A model generated the notes under the pieces. The model was not told where the DNA came from. It did not search any database and worked only from the letters and a program-made list of their open reading frames with translations. Positions 16,569-25,582 of a DNA stretch of 36,090 nt are shown here, in pieces. The first letter of the stretch is position 1. Every line of letters begins with the position of its first letter. The translations under genes were made by a program, and so were the position numbers. Origin of the DNA: Bacteroidaceae bacterium (GTDB lineage: Bacteria; Bacteroidota; Bacteroidia; Bacteroidales; Bacteroidaceae); NCBI GenBank assembly GCA_017615125.1, contig JAGAAS010000073.1:1-36090 (forward strand), given 5' to 3'.

Positions 16569-18404
16569 ATGACAATCGGTAATATGTTCAAGGGCATCAG
16601 GCCCTTTGTGAAACCCTATAAGTGGTTAGTTGTCGGCACGCTTGTCATGACCTTTGTCGGCTCCTTAATGGCGCAGGTAAATGCTGTGGTGCTCGACTGG
16701 ACTGTCGACAAAATCAACTCGCTCATCCCTCTTGGCGAGGGGCAGTGGGGCGAGGCCATCCGCATCCTTACCCTCATCAGCGGTATCCTGCTGGGCAAAG
16801 AGCTTGTAGCTGCCGTTATCACCTTTGCTCAGCGCTACTACGGCGAGCGGATGCGCATCCTCGTGTCGCGCGATATGGCCCAAGCCGTTATCGAGCGGAT
16901 GTTGACATTCCGCGTGGCGTTCTTTGCTGCCGACGACAACGAGCCAGGCAAGCTGCAGACACGCATCGACAGAGGAGTGGAGAGCCTTTCGAACACGGTG
17001 AAGAATTTCTTCATCGATATACTTCCCATGTTCACCAGCGCCATTCTCGCCCTTATCCTGATGTATGCCGCCAACGTCTATGTGGGCATCGTGGCAACTT
17101 GCATCGTGCCCATCTACTTCTGGATCACTTTCCGTCAGGCAAAGAAGCTCAAGGGATGGCGCCGCGGGATGCGCACCTACCGCGAAGCCAAGAGTCACGG
17201 CATCATGAACATCATTGAGAGCATCACCGTCATCAAGTCGTTCAACCGTGAGCGCATCGAGGGCGACAAGCAGCTCGCCTTGCAGAACGCGCTCACCGAG
17301 AACCAGATGACAACCCGTCGCCTGTCGTTCCTCTACGACGGCCTGAAGTCCTTCGTCGAGCAGATAGGTACCGTGCTCATCATCATCCTCACTGCCTACC
17401 TCGTGCTCTCTGGCTACCCGGGAATGACGATAGGTAAGATCATGTACCACATCATGCTCTTCAACAATGTGTCGGCACCCATCCGGCAGCTCCACCGCAT
17501 CTACGACGATATGAACGATGCTCTTATCTATGCCGAGGGCTACTTCGACATTCTCAACAACGATGTTGACGTAGAGCGCGGAGGCAGCTACCGCCCCGAG
17601 AAGGTCGTTGGCGAGTTCGACATTGAGCACGTCGACTTCACGTACCCCAACGGCACGAAGGCATTGCACGACATCAATATGCACATCGCTCCCGGCAAGC
17701 GCACCGCCTTCGTAGGACTCTCGGGCGCTGGCAAGAGCACCATCGTCAACCTCCTCGACAAGTTCTACGAGCCCGACTGCGGCAGCATCAAGCTTGACGG
17801 CGTGGATCTTCGGGAATGGGACACCCAGTACCTTCGTGAACATATCGGTCTCGTGCTCCAGAAAAACCATATCTTCGATGGCAGCATCGAGGAGAACATC
17901 CTCTATGGAAATCCCCACGCCACGCACGACGATGTGGTGGAAGCAGCCAAGAAGGCCTACCTCTACGATCAGGTCGTCGCCCTTCCCAAAGGTTTCGACA
18001 CCAAAGCCACCAACCTCAGCGGAGGGCAGCAACAGCGTGTCGCTATCGCGCGTATGTTCATTAAGAACCCGCCCATCATCTTCCTTGACGAACCTACTGC
18101 CAGCCTTGACGCTATCGCTACCGAGCAGATCAAGAACAGCATCGATGCTATAAAGATGAACCGTACCGTCATCATCATCTCGCATAACATCAGCCAGATT
18201 ATCGATAGCGAGATGACCTACGCGTTGCGCAACGGGCGTGTTGAGCAGAGCGGTGACACCGAAGAGGTGTACCGCCGAGGGGGTATCTACAAAGAGATTA
18301 TTGATGCTTCTGCACGCAGTCTTAACATCGGCAAGATTGCCGACCTGCTCGACGACGGGAAAATCAACGATTCCATCGTCATCAATGAGAGAGAAGATGC
18401 ATAG
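16569..18404 (+). CDS. ABC exporter, fused membrane and ATPase domains
   Basis: This is a half-size ABC exporter (TMD-NBD, 611 aa) that would work as a homodimer in the inner membrane. Residues 15-310 hold about six transmembrane helices. The ATPase part has Walker A GLSGAGKST (from about 384), NLSGGQQQR signature (about 482), Walker B IIFLDEPTASLD (about 503) and a switch-histidine segment IIISHNIS. All catalytic residues are present. The substrate cannot be deduced; lipids, peptides and drugs are all possible for this family. It lies 46 bp after the glycosidase and 73 bp before the S41 peptidase gene, so co-transcription is possible. Confidence 0.92.
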   Translation: MTIGNMFKGIRPFVKPYKWLVVGTLVMTFVGSLMAQVNAVVLDWTVDKINSLIPLGEGQWGEAIRILTLISGILLGKELVAAVITFAQRYYGERMRILVSRDMAQAVIERMLTFRVAFFAADDNEPGKLQTRIDRGVESLSNTVKNFFIDILPMFTSAILALILMYAANVYVGIVATCIVPIYFWITFRQAKKLKGWRRGMRTYREAKSHGIMNIIESITVIKSFNRERIEGDKQLALQNALTENQMTTRRLSFLYDGLKSFVEQIGTVLIIILTAYLVLSGYPGMTIGKIMYHIMLFNNVSAPIRQLHRIYDDMNDALIYAEGYFDILNNDVDVERGGSYRPEKVVGEFDIEHVDFTYPNGTKALHDINMHIAPGKRTAFVGLSGAGKSTIVNLLDKFYEPDCGSIKLDGVDLREWDTQYLREHIGLVLQKNHIFDGSIEENILYGNPHATHDDVVEAAKKAYLYDQVVALPKGFDTKATNLSGGQQQRVAIARMFIKNPPIIFLDEPTASLDAIATEQIKNSIDAIKMNRTVIIISHNISQIIDSEMTYALRNGRVEQSGDTEEVYRRGGIYKEIIDASARSLNIGKIADLLDDGKINDSIVINEREDA

Positions 18405-18477
18405 CCCCAGAATAAAATATTGATGCTTAGCAAAAAAAAAGAATCCAGTATATAACTACTCAGCGAAAGGAAATAAT

Positions 18478-21400
18478 ATGAAAAAGACGTTTCTCCTACT
18501 CCTCACACTTCTGCTTGCAGCACCCTGCGTGCTACGCGCCGAAAGCACATCTCTCACGCCTCTGTGGTTGCGCGATGTCAAGATATCGCCCGACGGTTCA
18601 CAGATAGCCTTCTGCTACAAGGGCGACATCTGGATCATACCCACACAGGGCGGCAGTGCCACACGCCTGACGACGCTTGACAGCTACGAGGCAAACCCGG
18701 TGTGGAGTCCTGACGGACAGAAGATAGCCTTCAGCAGCGATAGGTATGGTAACTTCGATATTTTCGTTATGCCTGCCTCAGGAGGCAGCGCCACACGCCT
18801 TACCTTCAACTCTGCTTCCGAGGTAGCACAGGCTTTCGCCTACGACGGCAGCGCCGTGCTCTTCAGCGCCTGCATACAAGATCCTGCCGAGAGTGCCGGC
18901 TTCCCATCGTCGGCCCTCACCGAACTATACTCAGTTCCCGTTAGTGGAGGGAAGACGACGCAAGTTCTCGGGACGCCTGCCGAGATGCCTTGCTTTGGTC
19001 CGGGAGGCAAGTTCTTCCTCTATCAGGACCGTAAGGGCGTAGAGGATGAATGGCGCAAGCATCATACCTCGTCCATCACGCGCGATATCTGGCGCTATGA
19101 TGTCAAGGAGGGACGGCATACCAATCTCACCAACCGTCCCGGGGAGGACCGCAACCCGGTGCTGAGTGCCGACGGGAAAACAGTCTTTCTCCTTAGCGAG
19201 CCTGCAGGAGGCACCCTCAACGTATGGTCGTTCCCGCTGGATGCCCCTGCCTCTATGAAGCAAGTAACGCACTTTTCCACCCATCCTGTGCGCTTCCTCA
19301 GTCAGGGAGCCGGCACGCTTTGCTTTACTTGGAACGGCGAGATTTATACTCTTTCCGGCACGTCGGAACCCCAGAAGGTTCCCATCACCCTCTCGCTCGA
19401 CGAGGAGAACCGTCCCGAGCGTGTCAGCGTATCGTCAGGTGCCTCGGGAGCTGCTGTGAGCCCCGATGGCAAGCAGATAGCCTTTGTTGTCAGAGGCGAG
19501 GTGTTTGTCACTTCTGTTGAATACGCCACAACCAAGCAGATAACCCACACGCCTGCTGCCGAGCGCGACGTCTGCTTCGGGCACGACAACCGCTCGATAG
19601 TCTACACCAGTGAGCGTGACGGACTGCGGCAGCTCTATACCGCCAAGATTCATCGCGACGACGAGCCTAACTTCCCCAACGCCACACTCATTGACGAGGA
19701 GCCCCTGCTTCCAGATCCTGTCGTGGAACGCTCTAATCCGCTCTTCTCGCCCGACGGCAAAGAGCTGGCATTCATTGAGGATCGCACACGCCTCATGGTG
19801 ATGGACGTAAAGACGAAAGCCGTGCGACAAATCACCGACGGCTCGAGCTGGTTCAGCCTCGGGAGCTCTTTCACCTACGCTTGGAGCCCCGATGGCAAGT
19901 GGTTCACGCTGGAGTACACCCCCAACGGGCACGACCCCTACTACGACATAGGGCTTGTGAGCGCTCAGGGCGGGCCGATCACGAATCTCACCGGCAGCGG
20001 GTATATGTGTGGCAATCCGCGCTTCGTGATGGACGGCAACGCCATCCTCTTCGGGAGCGAGCGCTACGGCATGCGCTCTCATGCCTCGTGGGGCTCACAA
20101 GAGGATGTCTTCCTTTGCTTCCTCAACAGAGACGCGTTTGACAAGTATCGTCTGAGCAAGGAGGACTATGAGCTGCGCAAGGAATTGGAGAAGAAAGAAA
20201 AAGAAAAGAAGGCCGCCGACGATAAGAAGAAAGAAAAAAACATTTTGAAGAAGGGAAAAGGCGAGGAGAAGAAAGAAGCCGGCGAGGAGAAGAAAGAAAA
20301 AGACGACGAGAAAGGCAAGGCTTCTGATGACAAGAGTAAGGCGGACACCAAGGACATCGTCGTCGAGCTGGAAGGCATCGAAGACCGTATTGTGCGCCTC
20401 ACGCCAAACAGCAGCAATCTGGGTGACGCTATCGTCAGCAAAGACGGCGAATCGCTCTACTATCTCTCTTCGTTCGAGTCGGGTATGGACCTCTGGAAGA
20501 TGGATCTCCGCAAGCATGAGACAAAGCTTTTGGCGAAGGGTGCCGGCAGCGGACGACTGGTGACTGATGCCGAGGGCAAGACAATCTTCTTGCTGGGAAG
20601 TGCACTCAAGAAGCTCGACGGCGACAAGCTGACACCCATCAGCTTTGCGTCGGAGATGAAGATAGACCACGCTGCCGAGCGTGAATATATGTTCGACTTC
20701 GTCCGGCGCGAGGAGCAGAAGCGATTCTACACCGAAACGATGCACGGCGTAGATTGGGACGCTATGTCGGAAGCCTATAGACGTTTCTTGCCGCATATTA
20801 ATAACAACTACGACTTTGCCGAGATGCTGAGCGAGTGGTTGGGTGAGCTTAACGTATCGCACACGGGCGGACGATTCCGTCCCCGCATGAGCACCGAGGG
20901 CACCGCCTCGCTGGGACTGCTCTACGACCTCTCCTACACGGGCAAGGGCATGAAGGTTGCCGAAGTTGTCAAGGAGGCGCTTTCGACCACGCGCACCTCA
21001 AGCTGCAGAAGGGCGATGTCATCACCCACATCAACGGCACAGAGATAACACCCGAGCAGGACATCAGCCTGCTGCTGGCAGGACAGGCAGGAAAGAAGAC
21101 ACTCGTCAGCGTCAAGGGCAAGGACGATATGGTTGTCCTTCCGCAGTCGTCAGCAGCAATGAGCGATTTGCTCTATAAACGTTGGGTAGAACAGCGTGCC
21201 GCCGACGTGGAGAAATGGTCGGGTGGAAGACTCGGCTATGTACATATCGAAGGGATGAACGACGCCAGCTTCCGTACCATCTACAGCGATATCCTCGGGA
21301 AGTACAACAAGTGCGAAGGCATCGTCATCGACACCCGTTATAACGGAGGCGGACGCATGCACGAGGACATAGAGATTCTCTTCAGCGGGCAGAAATACCT

Positions 21401-21782
21401 CACGCAGGTCGTTCGCGGAAGGGAGTCGTGCGATATGCCAAGCCGCCGATGGAACAAGCCGTCCATCATGCTCCAGTGCGAGTCGAACTACAGCAACGCG
21501 CACGGCACGCCTTGGGTGTACAGTCACCAGCATCTGGGTAAGCTGGTAGGAGCTCCCGTTCCGGGAACGATGACAAGCGTCAACTGGGTAACGCTGCAAG
21601 ACCCCACGCTCATCTTCGGCATCCCCGTTGTGGGCTATCGTACCGAAGAGGGCGGCTATCTTGAGAATAGCCAGCTGGAACCGGACATCTATGTGCTCAA
21701 CACGCCCGAATCGCTCGTGAAAGGCGAGGACACGCAGCTCCGCGTGGCTGTCGAGACGTTGCTGAAAGAGATAGACCAATAA
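18478..21782 (+). pseudogene. Tricorn-like S41 peptidase, interrupted by a single-base frameshift
   Basis: Restoring the reading frame would give one protein of about 1,101 aa, the normal size for Bacteroidetes tricorn-like peptidases. It has a signal peptide (1 to about 21) and PD40/WD40-like beta-propeller repeats (PDG-x-IAF motifs). A Lys/Glu-rich insert lies at about 565-625, followed by a second propeller part and the core. The core histidine is in NVSHTG (H795). The nucleophile serine is in ESNYSNAH (codon at 21492-21494). At 20971-20980 the PDZ domain loses one G. Reading VVK-GGAFDHAHLKLQKGDVI requires an extra base, and without it the frame hits a stop at 21048. The downstream catalytic part continues in the other frame to 21782. 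It could be a real null allele or a sequencing error. Confidence 0.85.
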
Positions 21783-21801
21783 TCGAATAAGAAAAGAGAC
21801 T

Positions 21802-22350
21802 ATGGAAACAGAAAGACAAGAACTCAATGGTGCATTCGAGTGGATGAACCGCGGAGGTAAGGAGTCGAGCCAGCGAAAGGGCTGCGGCTGCCTGCTCCTC
21901 GGCTGGGTGTTGGTGATAGGAGGCGGCTTGGCCTACCTTGCTGCGAAGGGGCAGTTCGTCATCTTCGGTGAGTCGGGCTTCGTAGGCATCGGCTTCGCGC
22001 TGGGTGTCGGCTTGTGCTTCATCATCTTCGGCAGCCTGTGGGTACGCATCCGCGAGCTCATACGGAAGCTGCTGGGCAAGGGCTCCTCGAAGAGCAAGAC
22101 ATCGTCCAGCGATACTACGACATCCTCACGCCGCACGGGATTCCCCTCGCAGAACAATCAGTCTTGGACACGTCAGAGTTCACGGCAGAACAATTCCAAT
22201 CAGAGTGCTACGGGCATTCCCAACCCCTGGGACACGAAGCAGAATCGCTTCTTCTCTTCTACGGAGGGTGAATCATCGTATCACTATGAGGAGACGGCAG
22301 AAACAAGCGAGACGACCGAGAAGAGGGACTCTGACGAGATTCCCGAGTAG
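21802..22350 (+). CDS. Small two-helix membrane protein, function unknown
   Basis: I do not recognise a family. The 182-residue protein has a polar N-terminus and two hydrophobic helices at about 29-48 and 57-80. A Gly/Cys-rich start to the first helix (GCGCLLLGW) and a basic juxtamembrane stretch are visible. The tail of about 85 residues is rich in Ser, Thr, Asn and Gln and ends acidic (DSDEIPE), probably disordered. It starts 19 bp after the S41 peptidase and ends 36 bp before the esterase-GH43 gene, all on one strand. Codon use looks like its neighbours, so it is likely a real gene. Confidence 0.65.
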   Translation: METERQELNGAFEWMNRGGKESSQRKGCGCLLLGWVLVIGGGLAYLAAKGQFVIFGESGFVGIGFALGVGLCFIIFGSLWVRIRELIRKLLGKGSSKSKTSSSDTTTSSRRTGFPSQNNQSWTRQSSRQNNSNQSATGIPNPWDTKQNRFFSSTEGESSYHYEETAETSETTEKRDSDEIPE

Positions 22351-22386
22351 TTTCCTTCGGTTGATGGGCAACGTTCGCGAAGAAGG

Positions 22387-25074
22387 ATGATGGGCGTGGA
22401 GAGAAAGACGTTCGTGAGGCTCCTGCTGCTTTTCTGCTTGTGGTCGATGGCGGGGAGAGCGCAGGAGGTCACCCGCACTATGCCGCTGTTCTACAACGAG
22501 CTGAAGGCGACGCTCACATACCCTATGTCGTGGGACAACGCCTCCTCGTCGCAGTCGTTCCGCAAGTGGCGGAAGAAGGGTAGGGCGAAGGTGCTCGAGT
22601 GTATGTCGCCCGCTCCTCCGCTCACCAAGGACTGGGATATGGAGATCGTTGCCGAGGAGCAGCGCGACGGCTACGTGGCGCGTAAGATTCTCTTCAATGT
22701 CAACGACTGGTGCCGCGTGCCTGCCTACCTGCTTGTGCCGGATGCACCTGAGGGTGCTGGGAAACAGTTTCCTGCTGTTTTGGCCCTTCACGATCACGGG
22801 GCTCACTTCTCCATCGGCAAGGAGAAGATGGTTCGTCCGTTCGGCGTGAGCGAGGAGGTGCTGGTCGATGCCGAGAGCTGGAGCTACGCCTGCTACGACG
22901 GTATGTTCGTGGGCGACAGGCTCGCGCAGCACGGCTATGTGGTGTTGGCTGTCGATGCTCTCCTTTGGGGCGAGAGAGGCAGGAAGGAGGGGCCTGACTA
23001 CGATGCGCAGCAGGCGCTGAATGCCAATCTCGAACAGATGGGGATGTCCTTCGGCAGCTTCATCGCCTGGGACGACCTGCGTTGCGTGTCATTCCTCAAC
23101 AGCCTTCCCTTCGTGAAGAAGAATCAGATTGCTACTCTCGGACACAGCATGGGCGCCCACCGGGCGTGGATGACGGCTGCCTTGACCGACGAGGTGGCGG
23201 CAGCTGTTGCCGTCTGCTGGATGAACACCACCGACTCGCTCATGACGCTCACCAACAACCAGAACAGGGGAGGCTCGGCCTACTCGATGCTCATCCCGGG
23301 CTTGCGCCGTTGGCTCGACTACCCCGACGTTGCCTCTCTCGCATGTCCCAAGCCCGTGCTGTTCATGAACGGAAGGTACGACAAGCTGTTTCCCGTAGCG
23401 GGCGTCGAGGATGCGTATGCCAAGATGCGTAATGTGTGGACGGCGCGTGGAGCAGAATCGGACTTTCATGCAAGGATTGTGGAAGGACCTCACTACTATA
23501 GCCTCGACATGCAGCGAGAGAGCATACAGTTTCTTGACAGCGTATTTGGCATTGCTTCCCAGCAGGAGTCGGAGAGCGGCGCCGTGCGCAATCCCATCCT
23601 CCCTGCCGACTACTCCGACCCTGATGTCATCCGGGTAGGCGACACTTATTATATGACCTGTTCCGACTTCCATTTCATGGGCATGCCCGTGCTGGAGTCG
23701 TTCGATCTTGTCAACTGGCGCGTTGTCAGCCACGCCTACGACTCCATCCCCCTGCCGGGCTATTCCTCTATGGAGCGCTACGCGCAGGGTTCGTGGGCTC
23801 CGGCGATACGCTATCACGACGGGAGGTTCTGGATCTTCTTCTGCACCCCTCACGACGGCCTGTTCATGACAACGGCAGAGAGAGCGGAGGGCCCTTGGGA
23901 GCCTTTACATCTGGTGAAGGCTGTGGATCGCTGGGAAGACCCCTGTCCCTTCTGGGACGACGACGGCAACGCCTATCTGGGGCATAGCCTGCACGGCGCA
24001 GGGCCCATCATCGTCCACCGGATGTCGCCCGACGGCAGGCAGCTGCTCGACGAGGGCGTGACGGTGTACGAAGGACCTGTGGCTGAGGGAACGAAGTTCC
24101 TGAAGAAGGACGGATGGTACTATCTGTGCATCCCCGAGGGAGGGGTGGCGACAGGCTGGCAGACGGCTCTGCGGGCAAGGAGCATCTACGGGCCCTACGA
24201 GGGCAGGAGGGTGCTGGAGCAGGGAAGCACGGCTGTGAACGGTCCTCATCAGGGCGCGCTCGTCGACACGCCTGAGGGCACGTGGTGGTTCTATCATTTC
24301 CAGCAGACCGACCCGCTGGGGCGCATCGTTCATCTGCAGCCCGTCGTGTGGAAGGATGGGTTCCCGTTCATCGGAGAAGATGTTGACGGCAACGGCATCG
24401 GCGAGCCCGTCGCTGCTGTCAGCCCCTTAGCCTCTTCACCCCTTAGCCCCTCAGCCTCTCAGGGCGACTGGGCGAACGGGCCTCACTTCGGCGTCACGTC
24501 GTTTGGCTCCCTGCTGTGGCAGTGGAACCATAATCCCCATCCGGCAAACTATGCAAGGAGCGACAGCACGCTGCGCCTCTATCCCATGCAGGCAAACACG
24601 CTCAGGCAGGCTCCCAACCAGTATACGCTCAAGACGGTAGGCTCCCACAGCAGGGCATGCGTGCAGCTCGACTACGGGGCGATGACGCTGGGGCAGCGGG
24701 CAGGCCTGGAGTGCCTAGGAAGCGCGTTCAATGCCATCGGCGTGGAGATGTGCGAGAAGAACGGTCGTGTGCTTCCATTCATCTATACGGAGTTCAACGG
24801 GGAGGTGACGTATCACGGCGCTCTCCCGGCAGGGAAGGACGATGCCCGTCGCGTCTGGCTCTATGTCGACGTGCAGTCGGAGGCCAACCGCCATCAGCTT
24901 TGGTACAGCGTCGACGGCATCACGCCCCGATTCTGCGGGCCTGTCTTCGAGGAACATCCCAAGGACTGGAAGGGCAGCCGTGTGGGGCTGTTTGCCTATA
25001 GCCTTCAGGCGGAGGGGGAGGAGCGAGGCGGCTTCGCGGAGTTCGCGCGTTTCGGCTATCACAGGATGGAATAA
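22387..25074 (+). CDS. Secreted alpha/beta-hydrolase - GH43 fusion (esterase plus arabinofuranosidase/xylosidase-type)
   Basis: This is a two-enzyme protein of 895 aa predicted to act on plant cell-wall polysaccharide. A signal peptide (about 1-25, ending GRAQ) precedes an alpha/beta-hydrolase domain of the acetyl-esterase/dienelactone-hydrolase type (about 30-390). Its nucleophile is S254 in GHSMGAH, with an acid in GRYDKLFP and a histidine in GPHYYS. From about 400 a GH43 five-bladed propeller begins. It has a base D411 (YSDPD), pKa modulator D518 (WEDPCPFWD), acid E567 (VAEGTKF) and GPHQG histidine. A Pro/Ala/Ser-rich linker then joins a C-terminal beta-sandwich like that of GH43 beta-xylosidases. 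All catalytic residues appear present. The start may be the ATG at 22387 or 22390. Confidence 0.88.
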   Translation: MMGVERKTFVRLLLLFCLWSMAGRAQEVTRTMPLFYNELKATLTYPMSWDNASSSQSFRKWRKKGRAKVLECMSPAPPLTKDWDMEIVAEEQRDGYVARKILFNVNDWCRVPAYLLVPDAPEGAGKQFPAVLALHDHGAHFSIGKEKMVRPFGVSEEVLVDAESWSYACYDGMFVGDRLAQHGYVVLAVDALLWGERGRKEGPDYDAQQALNANLEQMGMSFGSFIAWDDLRCVSFLNSLPFVKKNQIATLGHSMGAHRAWMTAALTDEVAAAVAVCWMNTTDSLMTLTNNQNRGGSAYSMLIPGLRRWLDYPDVASLACPKPVLFMNGRYDKLFPVAGVEDAYAKMRNVWTARGAESDFHARIVEGPHYYSLDMQRESIQFLDSVFGIASQQESESGAVRNPILPADYSDPDVIRVGDTYYMTCSDFHFMGMPVLESFDLVNWRVVSHAYDSIPLPGYSSMERYAQGSWAPAIRYHDGRFWIFFCTPHDGLFMTTAERAEGPWEPLHLVKAVDRWEDPCPFWDDDGNAYLGHSLHGAGPIIVHRMSPDGRQLLDEGVTVYEGPVAEGTKFLKKDGWYYLCIPEGGVATGWQTALRARSIYGPYEGRRVLEQGSTAVNGPHQGALVDTPEGTWWFYHFQQTDPLGRIVHLQPVVWKDGFPFIGEDVDGNGIGEPVAAVSPLASSPLSPSASQGDWANGPHFGVTSFGSLLWQWNHNPHPANYARSDSTLRLYPMQANTLRQAPNQYTLKTVGSHSRACVQLDYGAMTLGQRAGLECLGSAFNAIGVEMCEKNGRVLPFIYTEFNGEVTYHGALPAGKDDARRVWLYVDVQSEANRHQLWYSVDGITPRFCGPVFEEHPKDWKGSRVGLFAYSLQAEGEERGGFAEFARFGYHRME

Positions 25075-25145
25075 AAAAAGATGTTAAAAAATCGCCCTTC
25101 CGTGCAGTATCCTCTGCTCCCGTGCGTTTAGGATATAAAAACGTT

Positions 25146-25364
25146 ATGAAAATGACGACGAAAAAGAAAAGACTCAAAAGGCGCTCACTCGCCTGCCTGC
25201 TGGCAGCAGGGGTGCTGGCGTTGCTCGGCTTTGCCTCGTGCTCGTCACCCAAGAAGGTCGAGAAGGTTGTTATCGACGAGACGGGTCAATCCTTCAAAGA
25301 CAGCATCGGCCTCATTCGTGTGATGTACGGCGTGCCGCCGCGAAGGTATCTGAAGGAGTTGTAA
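25146..25364 (+). CDS. Minimal lipoprotein 1 paired with the radical SAM enzyme
   Basis: This 72-residue predicted lipoprotein has a basic N-terminus, a hydrophobic stretch (about 15-29) and a lipobox ending at C32 (GFASC). The mature part would be only about 41 residues. The C-terminus carries DSIGLIRVMYGVPPRRYLKEL split over positions 52-72, with the motif MYGVPPR-x-Y shared with the next gene. The ATG at 25146 is preferred over the GTG at 25122, since it gives a normal signal peptide. Family knowledge: Bacteroidetes have radical SAM enzymes with partner lipoproteins carrying a YG-x-P-type motif (NCBI families TIGR04133/TIGR04134, from memory). This member is much shorter than those I recall. 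It may be the substrate of the downstream enzyme. Confidence 0.75.
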   Translation: MKMTTKKKRLKRRSLACLLAAGVLALLGFASCSSPKKVEKVVIDETGQSFKDSIGLIRVMYGVPPRRYLKEL

Positions 25365-25387
25365 ACAGTTATTTCTGCATAGAGAGG

Positions 25388-25582
25388 ATGAAAATCAAGA
25401 CAGACAGGAAAAAGACATCGCTTCTCGCATTTCTCGTTGCCGGGCTTCTCGCGTTGCTCGGCTTCTCCTCGTGCTCACAGCCCGAGATTATCGTTCAAGA
25501 TCCCGATCATTATCACGACAGCATTGGCGACATCCGACTGATGTACGGCGTGCCTCCGCGTAACTATATAGAAAAGTTGTAA
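25388..25582 (+). CDS. Minimal lipoprotein 2 (paralogue of the previous gene)
   Basis: This 64-residue protein has a lipobox at C29 (GFSSC) and a mature peptide of about 36 residues. It matches the preceding protein at 15 of the last 21 positions (DSIG-x-IR-x-MYGVPPR-x-Y), while the linker between lipobox and motif has diverged. The start is the ATG at 25388; a longer open frame to 25238 overlaps the first lipoprotein and has no signal sequence. Its stop codon TAA shares its last A with the ATG of the radical SAM gene, so the two are tightly coupled. It is likely a duplicated substrate or partner of that enzyme. Confidence 0.78.
   Translation: MKIKTDRKKTSLLAFLVAGLLALLGFSSCSQPEIIVQDPDHYHDSIGDIRLMYGVPPRNYIEKL

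Noticed and set aside
20965-20985. Programmed -1 frameshift in the S41 gene
   Set aside because: No slippery heptamer is present and the family is normally read in one frame; a lost base is simpler.
25238-25387. Longer N-terminus for lipoprotein 2
   Set aside because: It overlaps lipoprotein 1 in another frame; the internal ATG gives a proper signal peptide.
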